Origin: Bacteroidales bacterium
GTDB taxonomy: Bacteria; Bacteroidota; Bacteroidia; Bacteroidales; Tenuifilaceae
Length of the DNA stretch: 64,000 nt
NCBI GenBank assembly: GCA_003818205.1
Contig: RPRQ01000003.1
Span: 59,407 to 123,406 of the forward strand
Direction of reading: 5' to 3'
Numbering within the stretch: position 1 is the stretch's first letter; every line of letters begins with the position of its first letter. The translations under genes and the position numbers were made by a program. Shown piece after piece: positions 23,657-33,787 of the stretch. The notes under the pieces are model-generated. The model did no database searches. It saw nothing but the letters and a program-made list of their open reading frames with translations, and had not been told where the DNA came from.

Positions 23657-26600
23657 ATGATAAGGTCTTTTTCGATATCGCTAGTACTAATGCTTTGCTT
23701 CGACTTTGCGTTTGCGCAGGTTCACGAAATACCATTGAGGAGAAAAAGCAATATAACGAAATCGATATCGGAGAAAAGAACAGGTGTACGATTCTCTTTC
23801 TCTCAGGATAAAATAATTAGTCGAACCAAAACTTCCAAGGATGGCTCCTCCTTTGCCAATATTTGGATCAACGGTTCTTACCCCAATGGTAAAGTTGGTT
23901 CACCTAATCTGCCTGCATATAAGAAACTTATAAGAATTCCAAAAGGATCAACTCCTAAAGTAAATGTTATATCGAGCACCGAACAGGAAATAATCTTAAA
24001 AGAGTATGGGATTAACCTTCCTATTTTTCCAAACCAACTCTCGGTTTCAAAGGACAAAGACACTACAATCGTTAAGTTTGAAATAAACAAATCGGCCTAC
24101 GCTAAGAATTCTTATGCAAATAATCCGATTGCAACCATTGAGGTTCTTGGAAATCTCCGATCGGCAACCATTGCGAGACTTGTTGTTAACCCAATTGATT
24201 ATAACGCCGTTAGCGGTTCGCTAAAAATTTATAATGATATTGATGTTGAAGTAACATTTGCAAATGCAATAACCTCGGATGAAGAGCAAAAGCTTGATGC
24301 CAAAACCTACTCGCCCTATTTCGACATTACCTATAAAGCCTTAGATCAACCCATAAAGAGTTCATACACAGACCATCCCGATCTTACCAAATATCCTGTA
24401 AAGATGTTAATAGTCAGCAATCGGATATTTGAGCAAAATCTTCAACCGTTTATTGAGTGGAAAAGACTTAAAGGCTTTAATGTTAAAACGGTATATACTG
24501 ATGATATAGGAACTACACCAACGGCAATAAAAGCATATATTCAGCAAGAGTATAACTCGGCAACACCCGAAAACCCTGCGCCTTCATTCCTTGTAATAGC
24601 AGGCGATGTTACAGAGGTTGCAGCATCTGCTACCGGTTCAGCAACGAATAAGTTAACAGACCTATACTACGCAAGCATCGATGGAGATATGTTCCCCGAT
24701 ATGTACTACGGTCGTTTATCGGCATCAACCCCTGCTCAGCTCGAAAATATAATTACCAAAATCCTCTACTACGAAAAATACCAGTTTGATGACCCCAGCT
24801 ACCTGAATAGAGTTACTCTTATCGCAGGGGTAGACGGTGTTTGGAATCCACGAGTTGGCCAGCCAACCATTAAGTACGGAACGGCCAATTACTTTAATCC
24901 AGCAAAGGGGTATTCAACCGTTAACGAGTATGGGGTTCAAAATGATCCCAATAATCCCAATGCTGAATCAACATATACTGGTTGCTATAGCTCGGATAGG
25001 ATTGCAGTGGGTTTGATCAATTATACCGCACATTGCGACCAAGACGAATGGGCTAATCCTGTGCTATATTCTAGCAACATATCGGGTTTTAGCAATACGA
25101 ATAAATACCCTCTTGCCATTGGAAACTGTTGCCTTTCAGGCGATTTCGGGTACTCCGAGTGCATGGGAGAAGCTTGGATTCGGGCTGAAAACAAAGGGGC
25201 GGTAACCTATATCGGCTCTTCACCCAACACCTTTTGGCTTGAAGATTTTTACTGGTCGGTGGGGGCATTCCCATTAGAAGGAAATAACAATGGCTACGTT
25301 CCAACCTTCGAGGAAACAACTACGGGTGCATACGATGCCTCCTTTGTAAGTAGCTACGTAACAACTGGAGGTATTGTGTTTGCAGGCAACCTAGCAGTTA
25401 CCGAAGTAAACATTCAGGGCTTCCCTACAACTGAGCCCTCATCGCTATACTACTGGCAAGCCTACAATGTACTTGGGGATCCATCGTTAATACCATTTTT
25501 TACTGAAGCGGAAAGCAATCAGGTATCCTATAGCCCTAACCTTATAGTTGGAGAAACATCATTCACGGTTAATGCAATGGTCAATTCCTACATTGCCATT
25601 TCAAAAGATAATGAGCTTCTCGGAACTGCTTTTGCCAATAACACTGGAGAAGTAATCGTTCCAATCACCCCGATTACCTCCACAGGTAGCGTTAGCATTG
25701 TTATTACCCGTCCGCAAACAATCCCAATCATTGATAATATAACAGCAATTTCACCAACTGGTCCTTACTTAATACTTGATTCTTACGTAATTGACGATCA
25801 ACTATCGAATGGCAATGCGAAAGCGGATTACAACGAATCGTTCGATATTAACCTGAAAATAAAAAACATTGGAATTAACGATGCTACCAACGTTAAGGTA
25901 AAAATACTAGGGCTAGATGATTATATTTATTTAGACGGCAATGACTCGATTAGCATTTCTGATATTCCATTTGGTGTAGGAGTTAATAATGTTGATGTTA
26001 ACTCAGCATTTGCATTTAAAGTTCATGAAAATGTTCCCGATCAGCATGTTGCGTCCTTTACATTAAAGTTCTATAGCGATCAGGGTATTTGGACATCGAA
26101 ACTAAGAATTCTGTTAAATTCTCCTATCCTTTCAATTAAGAAATTGAAAATTGGGGATCCTTTGCCTGGAGGGAATAATGATAGTTTGCTTAACCCAGGA
26201 GAAACCAGCCATTTACTTGTTCAAGTAATCAATCAGGGCCATGCAGTAGCTAAAAATATTAATTTTAGTATAAGCATCCCGGATAGTATAATGGACAGAG
26301 TTACTGTTAGCAATATTGAAAATTCACCATTCTCTCTTGAATCCAACACCTTGGTAACTATTCCTTTTTCAATTTCAGTTATACCTGATCTTAATCAAGA
26401 GCTGCTCATTCCTGTTATTCTATCAGCAACAGTTGATGAGCCCTCTGGGTTGACTCAAACATTTGAGAAAAATATTGAGGTTACACAACCAAGCATTAAA
26501 ATGTACACCGGTACAACTACTTCATGCTATACATATTTTTTTGATTCTGGGGGTAAAAACGGAGACTACAAGAACAACGAGAATTACACATTAACCGTTG

Positions 26601-27760
26601 TTGCTCAAAACGATAATAGTTTGCTAAAAGTTATTTTTAAAGAATTCTCAACTGAAACTGATTTCGACTTTTTATATATTTATGATGGTCCAACCATAAA
26701 CAGCCAGCAAATTACTGGTAGCCCATTCTCTGGAACAATGCTACCAAACGAGATCATTTCAAGAAGTAAATACCTTACCTTTAAATTCATATCCGACAAT
26801 AATACAATCAATAAAGGCTGGAAAGCAACCGTTGAATGCATAGAACCTCAGATACCTGCATGTGTAAGCATTGTAAGTCCCTCTGATGGCGAGCAACTCG
26901 TTCAATCTTCTACTTTAATCTGGAATTCAGAGGTATTTGCATCGTTTTATGATGTATATCTCGGTTCATCGCCTGATAATTTAGTTTTATCTAGCAGAGT
27001 TTTCAAGCCACAATATTCATTTATACCCCAAAAAAGTAAAACCTACTATTGGAGAGTAATTCCTGGGAACGACATCGTTGGATCAAATAATTCTGGCTGC
27101 AATGTATGGCAATTTACAACGGACACAATTAGCCATATCATTATGTCGAACAATTCATTCGAGGTAGATACAATTCTATTCTATGATTCAGGGGGGCCAA
27201 CATCGAATTACAGCAATAATGAAATCGACACGCTTACATTTAAGCCCAAAAGCCCTGGGCATAAGATATCTGTTTCCTTTATTAATTTTGATTTAGAAAT
27301 AAATAGTACATGTAAATACGATAATTTAACCATATACAATGGTTTAACAACAAGTAGTCCAATCTTAGGAACCTATTGCGGAATCAATTCCCCAGGAAGT
27401 GTTCAAGCCAGTAATGCAGACGGAGCACTTACCTTTGTATTTAATTCTGATACAGAAGATACATTTAGTGGTTGGAAGGCCATTGTTAAATCCATTAAAT
27501 CAACAATTACTCCTGTTATTAATAGCACTCATATAAAAATCTTTCCAAATCCTGTAAGAAATCTTCTCACCATCGAATCAGAAAAACCGATTAATAAAAT
27601 ATCGGTAATAAATTCCCTTGGGATGGTTGTGCTTACAAAAAAGGGCTCCCGCTCTAACCTTGAATCTATCTCAATGGAAAATTTAACCCCAGGGGTTTAT
27701 ATTTTAATCATCAACACCGAAAATTCAATCCCCGAAAAAGTGCTGATTATCAAAAAGTAA
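23657..27760 (+). CDS. Secreted gingipain-like C25 cysteine protease with T9SS sorting domain
   Basis: The 1367-residue protein is a surface or secreted protease of peptidase family C25. A signal peptide (about 1-20, ending FAFAQ) is followed by a long propeptide, then the catalytic domain with His459 (NYTAHCDQDEW) and the nucleophilic cysteine in GNCCLSG (Cys491 or 492). Further on are CARDB-like beta domains (about 690-940), two CUB-like modules (beginning near 955 and 1175, each with an FYDSGG/FFDSGG start), a fibronectin-like stretch between them, and a C-terminal type IX sorting domain (IKIFPNPVRNLLTIES through the end, about 1295-1367). The type IX system is expected to export and anchor or release it. 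It stands alone. Confidence 0.92.
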   Translation: MIRSFSISLVLMLCFDFAFAQVHEIPLRRKSNITKSISEKRTGVRFSFSQDKIISRTKTSKDGSSFANIWINGSYPNGKVGSPNLPAYKKLIRIPKGSTPKVNVISSTEQEIILKEYGINLPIFPNQLSVSKDKDTTIVKFEINKSAYAKNSYANNPIATIEVLGNLRSATIARLVVNPIDYNAVSGSLKIYNDIDVEVTFANAITSDEEQKLDAKTYSPYFDITYKALDQPIKSSYTDHPDLTKYPVKMLIVSNRIFEQNLQPFIEWKRLKGFNVKTVYTDDIGTTPTAIKAYIQQEYNSATPENPAPSFLVIAGDVTEVAASATGSATNKLTDLYYASIDGDMFPDMYYGRLSASTPAQLENIITKILYYEKYQFDDPSYLNRVTLIAGVDGVWNPRVGQPTIKYGTANYFNPAKGYSTVNEYGVQNDPNNPNAESTYTGCYSSDRIAVGLINYTAHCDQDEWANPVLYSSNISGFSNTNKYPLAIGNCCLSGDFGYSECMGEAWIRAENKGAVTYIGSSPNTFWLEDFYWSVGAFPLEGNNNGYVPTFEETTTGAYDASFVSSYVTTGGIVFAGNLAVTEVNIQGFPTTEPSSLYYWQAYNVLGDPSLIPFFTEAESNQVSYSPNLIVGETSFTVNAMVNSYIAISKDNELLGTAFANNTGEVIVPITPITSTGSVSIVITRPQTIPIIDNITAISPTGPYLILDSYVIDDQLSNGNAKADYNESFDINLKIKNIGINDATNVKVKILGLDDYIYLDGNDSISISDIPFGVGVNNVDVNSAFAFKVHENVPDQHVASFTLKFYSDQGIWTSKLRILLNSPILSIKKLKIGDPLPGGNNDSLLNPGETSHLLVQVINQGHAVAKNINFSISIPDSIMDRVTVSNIENSPFSLESNTLVTIPFSISVIPDLNQELLIPVILSATVDEPSGLTQTFEKNIEVTQPSIKMYTGTTTSCYTYFFDSGGKNGDYKNNENYTLTVVAQNDNSLLKVIFKEFSTETDFDFLYIYDGPTINSQQITGSPFSGTMLPNEIISRSKYLTFKFISDNNTINKGWKATVECIEPQIPACVSIVSPSDGEQLVQSSTLIWNSEVFASFYDVYLGSSPDNLVLSSRVFKPQYSFIPQKSKTYYWRVIPGNDIVGSNNSGCNVWQFTTDTISHIIMSNNSFEVDTILFYDSGGPTSNYSNNEIDTLTFKPKSPGHKISVSFINFDLEINSTCKYDNLTIYNGLTTSSPILGTYCGINSPGSVQASNADGALTFVFNSDTEDTFSGWKAIVKSIKSTITPVINSTHIKIFPNPVRNLLTIESEKPINKISVINSLGMVVLTKKGSRSNLESISMENLTPGVYILIINTENSIPEKVLIIKK

Positions 27761-27907
27761 AATCTCTTTATTCGTTTATTTTTCCCTTGATTTCATTACT
27801 ATTTTATAGAAAAATGCTTTATTGTGTAAAATATTAGCATAATAATTAGCATTTCTTGGTCTAATAAATAACTTTACATTTGAAGAGTTTATTAAGCATT
27901 TATTGTT

Positions 27908-30900
27908 TTGAGATCAAAGGCTATTATTAAAGAGAAGAGTTCCCGACGAAGGATTATAATTACGATTGTCCTAATTATTGCTGGGCTTTCGTTATTTTAC
28001 AATTATCAATCGATACTAGTAAACCAACGGTTTAAAAACCAACTAATCGACATTAAGGTCAATGAATTCCGACAGAATTTAAACCATTTCTACAGTAGAT
28101 CCGTTGATGATTACCTTAAAAATTTTCAAATCATCAGCGAATCTCCTAAAATTTTACAATCAATAAAAGAAAAGGATTCCTCCTCTTTTTTCCATTCATT
28201 TGCACTAGCATCAAAAACCGAACAATCATTCAGTAGCGATAATATTCAGGTCTTTAGCCCCGAAGGGATAAGAGTTTTTGGCGACACGTCAAAATCGGGT
28301 ATCGAACTTGTCCTCAGGTCTTTTGCCGATAATTTACACACCGATTCCGCAGATCAAAAGGTTAAGCTGTGCTCAAATGGGCTATATCATATCGTAAAAT
28401 CGCCTATTAAAGAAGGAGAGAATGGTTTTATTGAAATTGGAGTTCTAGATAAGAAAGGAATAAAAGCATTAGAACGAATAAATGGGGTAATGTTCTTTAC
28501 GCTTATCAATACTGATATTGTGAATAAACTCCCAAGTAAGAGCATTACAACATCAGTCTATAACCAGGATTATTCGTTAATCTCGTTTGAGAAATCCGAT
28601 TTCCTCAACGAATTTACTATCAACAAGGTTTTTGACAAGCCCATTATTGGTGAAAAGAGCACAGTAAAAATTAGCAATAAGTACTATTCCCTTGTTAAAA
28701 CGGGTGAGTTCGTAAAAGGCAATAACGAATTAGCAGGTATAATCATTGCTGCGGTTGACATCACTAATCTCGAAGCGCCTTTTTATAACTTTTTAATCCG
28801 ATCAATACTATTAACCCTCATAATCGTAGTTCTTTCTTATCTGCTAATAAGAATATTCTTCGATCAGCTCATCGAGCGATTCTTTAAAATTGAAGAGAGC
28901 TTTGAACGAGAAGTTGCCGAAAGAACCAAGAAAATACTTGATACCAATGTTGAACTTCATCAAATTTTTAACTCCACAGGGAATGGGATGAGGATTATCA
29001 ACAAGAATTATGATATTATTAGGGTAAACGACTCTTTCTGCAAAATATCGGGTACAACTAACGATTCCATTGAAGGGTCTAAGTGTTATGACATCTTCCC
29101 TGGTATTTTCTGCCATACCTCTAATTGCCCGCTAGATAGGATTCGTGAGGGGGAAAGCAGCATCGAAACAGAAGAAGTCCGATTTAAAAAAGGCGGTAAA
29201 AAGATTCGATGCCAACACACCGCTGTTCCATTCCTCGGGAATAACGGCGAATTTTTAGGTATAATCGAAGACTTTAAGGATATAACCGAGAAGTGCGAGG
29301 TTGAAAATACCCTAAAAAGAACTGAGGAGCAGTTCTCCACCTTTATGGATAGCCTCCCTGTTGGGGTATTCATTAAGGATTACAATGGAATTTTACTATA
29401 TCAAAATTCCCACCTAAAGAATATCTTTGGGCTCGACAACCTAATTGGAAAGAATTTAAGCAAAGAGCTTAAACCCGATTGGGGGGAAAGAATCTTGCTT
29501 GAAGACGAGAAAGTTCTTCAGCATGGTCGAATAGAACTTGAGGAAACCTTAACCGATAAGGAGGGACACGATAGAACCTTCGTTACCCATAAATTTCGAT
29601 TCCCTGGAATAGACAATAACTGGAAGATTGGCGGAATCTCGATTGATATTACCAAAAAGAAAATAACCGAACACTTCCTCTACGTTCTTTCGAAAGCGAT
29701 TAAAAACTCTCCTGTAAGTATTGTTATTACCAATCCAACGGGAAATATTGAGTTTATCAACCCATCATTCACCCAATTAACAGGGTACTCACTAACCGAT
29801 GCAATCCATAGAAACCTTCTTGAAATGAAGGTTGAGTACAACTCGGGTAAAAACCTTATACAGGCCATTGAATCCGTAAAAAGAGGAGAGGTTTGGAAGG
29901 GCGAGATTCACCTTCAAAACAAAGAGGGTGAACATTTTTGGGTTTTAGCATCCTTTGCTCCAATATTTAACCGAAAAAGTGAAGTATCGCACTGCGTTGC
30001 AAGCATGGAAGATATTACCCTCCGTAAAGAGTATGAAAGGGAGCTTCTCCTTTCCAAAACCAAAGCGGAGGAATCGGATAAGCTAAAAACCGCATTTCTA
30101 TCAAATCTTTCGCACGAAATTCGTACTCCCTTAAATGCTATCATCGGATTTTCATCGCTGTTAACCGATTCTGATTTAACAATCTCGGAGAAACGAAACC
30201 TCTCCGATGTGCTCTATAAAAACTCAAATGATCTCCTTAAGCTGATTGAAAACCTCATTGAGATATCAGAAATTGAAACCGGCCAACTCTCAATAAAAAA
30301 GTGCGAATGCAACGTTAATAAGCTGATTGAGGATATTAAAACATCTTTCCTCTTGGATGATAAGAAAGGGAAATCGGTTAAACTGAATGTTCGCAGGGAG
30401 ATTGGCTCCGACGACTTTACCATCCTTACCGACTCATTGCGTTTAAAGCAGGTTTTAAATAACCTAATATCTAACGCTGCAAAATTTACTGATAACGGGT
30501 TCATCGAATTTGGCTATACATTCAAGGATGAAAGAACGTTGATGTTCTACGTTATCGATACAGGGATTGGCATTGAACCCGAAAAGCAGAAGTATATTTT
30601 CAACCCATTCCGACAGGCGGATGATTCTAATACCCGACGATTCGGGGGTATGGGGCTAGGGCTAGCCATATCAAGGCATATTGTGGAAAAACTCGGAGGG
30701 AAAATTTGGCTAACAAGTATTCCTGGATCAGGCTCTACATTCTACTTTACAATCCCCTATATACCTGTTCGTTTTAAATTCGATCCTGAACCCAAAGAGG
30801 TGATTAAAACAACTTATGATTGGAAGAACAAAACCATTCTAGTGGCCGATGATATTGACTCAAACTACGTTTTTCTAAAAACAGTAATTAAACAGACCAA

Positions 30901-31192
30901 TGCCGAAGTCCTTTGGGCAAAGAGTGGCCTCGAGGCCATTGAGCTGGTGAAGAAAAATCCATCGATTGATTTGGTTTTAATGGACATTGTTATGCCCGAT
31001 ATGGATGGCTTTGAAGCAACAAAGCTGATTAAACGACATAACATTAACCTTCCCATAGTTTGCCAAACCGCATACCCAACCAACGAGAACTATAACGCAG
31101 CCAACGGCTGTGGTTTCGATGGTTTTATGGCAAAGCCCATTAAAGTAGAAGGAATGCTGCAGGTGATTGATAAATTCTTCCCGAAAAATTAG
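27908..31192 (+). CDS. Multi-PAS hybrid sensor histidine kinase with receiver domain
   Basis: The 1094-residue membrane kinase has a first helix at about 16-31, a periplasmic sensor of about 260 residues and a second helix at about 297-317. Three PAS domains follow (about 350-465, 470-590, 600-710). The kinase core has His736 (LSHEIRTPLN), N box (NLISNAAKF), G1 (DTGIGIEP) and G2 (GGMGLGLAIS), and a receiver domain has Asp1026 (LMDIVMPDMDG). The first PAS carries a cysteine cluster (SKCYDIFPGIFCHTSNCPL) that may bind metal. The only start ahead of the first helix is TTG at 27908; no ATG occurs in frame for nearly 200 codons. No response regulator gene is adjacent. Confidence 0.9.
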   Translation: MRSKAIIKEKSSRRRIIITIVLIIAGLSLFYNYQSILVNQRFKNQLIDIKVNEFRQNLNHFYSRSVDDYLKNFQIISESPKILQSIKEKDSSSFFHSFALASKTEQSFSSDNIQVFSPEGIRVFGDTSKSGIELVLRSFADNLHTDSADQKVKLCSNGLYHIVKSPIKEGENGFIEIGVLDKKGIKALERINGVMFFTLINTDIVNKLPSKSITTSVYNQDYSLISFEKSDFLNEFTINKVFDKPIIGEKSTVKISNKYYSLVKTGEFVKGNNELAGIIIAAVDITNLEAPFYNFLIRSILLTLIIVVLSYLLIRIFFDQLIERFFKIEESFEREVAERTKKILDTNVELHQIFNSTGNGMRIINKNYDIIRVNDSFCKISGTTNDSIEGSKCYDIFPGIFCHTSNCPLDRIREGESSIETEEVRFKKGGKKIRCQHTAVPFLGNNGEFLGIIEDFKDITEKCEVENTLKRTEEQFSTFMDSLPVGVFIKDYNGILLYQNSHLKNIFGLDNLIGKNLSKELKPDWGERILLEDEKVLQHGRIELEETLTDKEGHDRTFVTHKFRFPGIDNNWKIGGISIDITKKKITEHFLYVLSKAIKNSPVSIVITNPTGNIEFINPSFTQLTGYSLTDAIHRNLLEMKVEYNSGKNLIQAIESVKRGEVWKGEIHLQNKEGEHFWVLASFAPIFNRKSEVSHCVASMEDITLRKEYERELLLSKTKAEESDKLKTAFLSNLSHEIRTPLNAIIGFSSLLTDSDLTISEKRNLSDVLYKNSNDLLKLIENLIEISEIETGQLSIKKCECNVNKLIEDIKTSFLLDDKKGKSVKLNVRREIGSDDFTILTDSLRLKQVLNNLISNAAKFTDNGFIEFGYTFKDERTLMFYVIDTGIGIEPEKQKYIFNPFRQADDSNTRRFGGMGLGLAISRHIVEKLGGKIWLTSIPGSGSTFYFTIPYIPVRFKFDPEPKEVIKTTYDWKNKTILVADDIDSNYVFLKTVIKQTNAEVLWAKSGLEAIELVKKNPSIDLVLMDIVMPDMDGFEATKLIKRHNINLPIVCQTAYPTNENYNAANGCGFDGFMAKPIKVEGMLQVIDKFFPKN

Positions 31193-31246
31193 GGTAACAG
31201 CGCATTATGGCCCATTACCCCTGAGTCAATTATTCAATTTTAATTG

Positions 31247-32041
31247 CTAAATCCCATAAATTACCTTTAGCCTCGCCTCCCTTTTCTGATAATCGCTTAA
31301 AGAGTCGCTACCCTTGAATATACTGTTCTCCCAATTTCCATACATAGGGTTAGGTAGCATTATAAACCGATTGCCAAACTCCTTCCTATTCTGCTCAACA
31401 ACCGATGCTCCCCAATCGACTCCTCGATTCTCGAATACTTCCGATAAATCGTTCAGGTTATCACCGATAAGCAAAACGATCTCAAACTTCTCTGAAATCT
31501 TATCTCTTCGGGATTTTTTGCTACTCACCTCCTCCTTAAAAAGCATATTCTCGGTTCGGGCAAACGAAAAACCCAATGAATCGAGATTCTTAACCGTTAC
31601 ATCAACCTCTGTTACCTTCCGATTGCTAACATAAAAAACCTCAACCCCAAGAGAATCGCAAAAGTTTGTAAACTCAACCGCACCAGGCAATGCGTTGGCT
31701 TTAGCCAATGAAGTCCATTTTCTCCACCTTTCAGCAGTATAACCGCTATTATCAATTATCTGCTGAGCCTCAAAGGGGCTGTTATCAAGCATTGTTTCGT
31801 CAATATCAACCACAACCGCTTTGGGTTTAGCCGTTTTCAACTTGGTAAATTCAGCCAAACGCATGGTCGCAAGGTTATAACCCTGATAGAATATCGCTTT
31901 CATTTCGGGCGATCGCTGAAACCAAATAGTAGCATACAGCAAATGATCCTGCGAGCCTTTGGCATCGCCAACCTTACCCTCATCAGCACACGATACCATT
32001 ATCAATGCGCCGAATAATAAGATTATAATTCGTATTCTCAT
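31247..32041 (-). CDS. 5'-nucleotidase, lipoprotein e(P4) family
   Basis: This outer-membrane or periplasmic acid phosphatase of the HAD superfamily resembles Haemophilus e(P4), which dephosphorylates nucleotides such as NMN. The 264-residue precursor has a lipoprotein signal with the lipobox cysteine at residue 18 (LIMVSCADE), the HAD nucleophile motif VVVDIDETMLDNSPF (about 76-90), motif II in YVSNRK, and motif III GDNLNDL (about 194-200). It is convergent with the preceding kinase gene. A role in nucleotide or cofactor salvage follows from the family. Confidence 0.92.
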   Translation of the reverse strand: MRIRIIILLFGALIMVSCADEGKVGDAKGSQDHLLYATIWFQRSPEMKAIFYQGYNLATMRLAEFTKLKTAKPKAVVVDIDETMLDNSPFEAQQIIDNSGYTAERWRKWTSLAKANALPGAVEFTNFCDSLGVEVFYVSNRKVTEVDVTVKNLDSLGFSFARTENMLFKEEVSSKKSRRDKISEKFEIVLLIGDNLNDLSEVFENRGVDWGASVVEQNRKEFGNRFIMLPNPMYGNWENSIFKGSDSLSDYQKREARLKVIYGI

Positions 32042-32184
32042 CGGTTAATTTAATTGTTGTTTAAGCATCTTATGTCAAAGTTATTTTATCTTTTTATGCA
32101 AGGCATACTTTTTGAATAAAAAAATTATTACGCTTGTAACTTTATTAAAACATGCTCGTCCTATTCTCGAAACCGAAACCCTAA

Positions 32185-32670
32185 ATGACGGGAGAAGAAT
32201 TCAATAAAAGTGTTGATTTATATGCCGATGGTATTTATCGCTTCGCCCTGAAAACGCTAAAGGATCAGGAAAAGGCAAAGGATACCGTACAGGATACCTA
32301 TGAAAAGCTTTGGGTTAAGCATAGCGAGGTTTCGTACGAAAAGGTAAAATCATACCTATTTACCACGGCATACCACGCCTCAATTGATTTAATTCGGAAA
32401 GAAAAGAAAAAGGGAGAATTCGAATCATCATCAATGCTTGAAACATCGTCGAATGAGCATTATAGCGATATTCAGGAGGTTCTCAGTAGAGCGGTTGATC
32501 AACTCCCTGAAATTCAGAAATCAGTACTCCTTCTTCGCGACTACGAGGGGTACTCCTACGAAGAGATTGGCGAAATCACCGGTTTGAACGAATCGCAGGT
32601 TAAGGTTTACATCTTTAGAGCACGATTATTTCTAAAGAACTACTTTGTAAGTATCGAGAATGTAATTTAG
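32185..32670 (+). CDS. ECF-type RNA polymerase sigma factor
   Basis: The 161-residue sigma-70-family factor has region 2 (about 8-75: YADGIYRFALKTLKDQEKAKDTVQDTYEKLW) and region 4 (about 105-155: LPEIQKSVLLLRDYEGYSYEEIGEITGLNESQVKVYIFRARLFLK), without regions 1 and 3. It directs polymerase to a specific set of promoters. It is followed after one base by a membrane protein that is the likely anti-sigma factor, then an outer-membrane protein, so the three form a regulatory cassette. Confidence 0.94.
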   Translation: MTGEEFNKSVDLYADGIYRFALKTLKDQEKAKDTVQDTYEKLWVKHSEVSYEKVKSYLFTTAYHASIDLIRKEKKKGEFESSSMLETSSNEHYSDIQEVLSRAVDQLPEIQKSVLLLRDYEGYSYEEIGEITGLNESQVKVYIFRARLFLKNYFVSIENVI

Positions 32671-32671
32671 A

Positions 32672-33715
32672 ATGGCAATGACGATAAATAGGCTCAATTA
32701 CGAAATTTTTCTTATCGACTACCTCGATGGTAGGCTAAACGCCTCGCAGGTTGATGAGCTGTTGTTGTTCTTGGATAAAAATCCCGACATTAAAGAAGAG
32801 CTTGAGGGGATAGATGATACAGTCCTTATTGCAAACTCTGAAGTATTCCCAAACAAATCAAGCCTCAAAAAAAAATCGTTTTTGAAGTATGGAATTGATA
32901 ATGAGTTTGATTACCTATGCATCGCTTCCGTTGAAGGCATAATTACGCAATCCGAAAATGCTAAACTTCAAAATATTGTAAACGAAGACTTGTTGAAGCA
33001 AAAGCAGCTTTTAGCCTTTCAAGGGCTAAAAGTTAATCCCGACTCATCAATAACTTTTTCGGATAAACAATGGTTAAAAAGATCAACCATTATCCCTATA
33101 CGCTATTCCAACATAAGGTTTTCTATAAGTATTGCCGCATCCATAGCATTGATTATTGGCGTTTACACCATCGGAAGGCTGATGGTCAGTAATAATCCTT
33201 TAGAAAACTACAAAAATTCAACCATCGCTGAATCAACCTCACCTAAGGCTATTATTAATACTGAAGAGGTTAATCCAAAAGGAGTTACCATCTATAAGGA
33301 GCAAAATAAAGTTAACCCCGAAAGTAAAATTGTGAATAACCCCATTCTCATTGAAAAGGAAGAGAAAAAACCTAGAATTAACATGGAGGAATCTATTCCA
33401 AACATGATACATCGCATCGATTATAATGAATCAAACATCCAAATAAACCATGAAACAGGAATAGCGCAGCTGGCATCCAAATACTCACAAAAGAATCAAA
33501 TACTGTTTGTTGAACTTTACGCTCAGCAGGAAAATAATAAGAAAATCAATGAATTTGGTGCTTTCGAAGCCATTCAGTACGGTGTTAGGTCAATAGGAAA
33601 GCTCTTTGGCCGCGATGTTAAGCTTGATGCAAACAAGGACAAACAGGGTAATATCGAAACGATAATCTTCGAGTCAAAACTCGTTGCCTTTTCAACCCCA
33701 TTGAATAACGATTAG
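32672..33715 (+). CDS. Membrane protein, probable anti-sigma partner
   Basis: I do not recognise a named family. The 347-residue product has a cytoplasmic N-terminal half beginning like anti-sigma/zinc-less ZAS-type proteins (FLIDYLDGRLNASQVDELLLFLDKNPDI, about 13-41), a single membrane helix at about 151-170 and a C-terminal periplasmic part with charged low-complexity linker. The N-terminal LIDYLDG...L motif and position directly after an ECF sigma factor make an anti-sigma role likely. The periplasmic part has no known sensor domain. It is one base after the sigma gene and 72 bases before an outer-membrane protein gene. Confidence 0.75.
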   Translation: MAMTINRLNYEIFLIDYLDGRLNASQVDELLLFLDKNPDIKEELEGIDDTVLIANSEVFPNKSSLKKKSFLKYGIDNEFDYLCIASVEGIITQSENAKLQNIVNEDLLKQKQLLAFQGLKVNPDSSITFSDKQWLKRSTIIPIRYSNIRFSISIAASIALIIGVYTIGRLMVSNNPLENYKNSTIAESTSPKAIINTEEVNPKGVTIYKEQNKVNPESKIVNNPILIEKEEKKPRINMEESIPNMIHRIDYNESNIQINHETGIAQLASKYSQKNQILFVELYAQQENNKKINEFGAFEAIQYGVRSIGKLFGRDVKLDANKDKQGNIETIIFESKLVAFSTPLNND

Positions 33716-33787
33716 CTGCTGTAACTTTTCAATCGGCTTACCGTCATACAGAAAATAAACAGTATAAAAACTTAAATATTTAAGATT

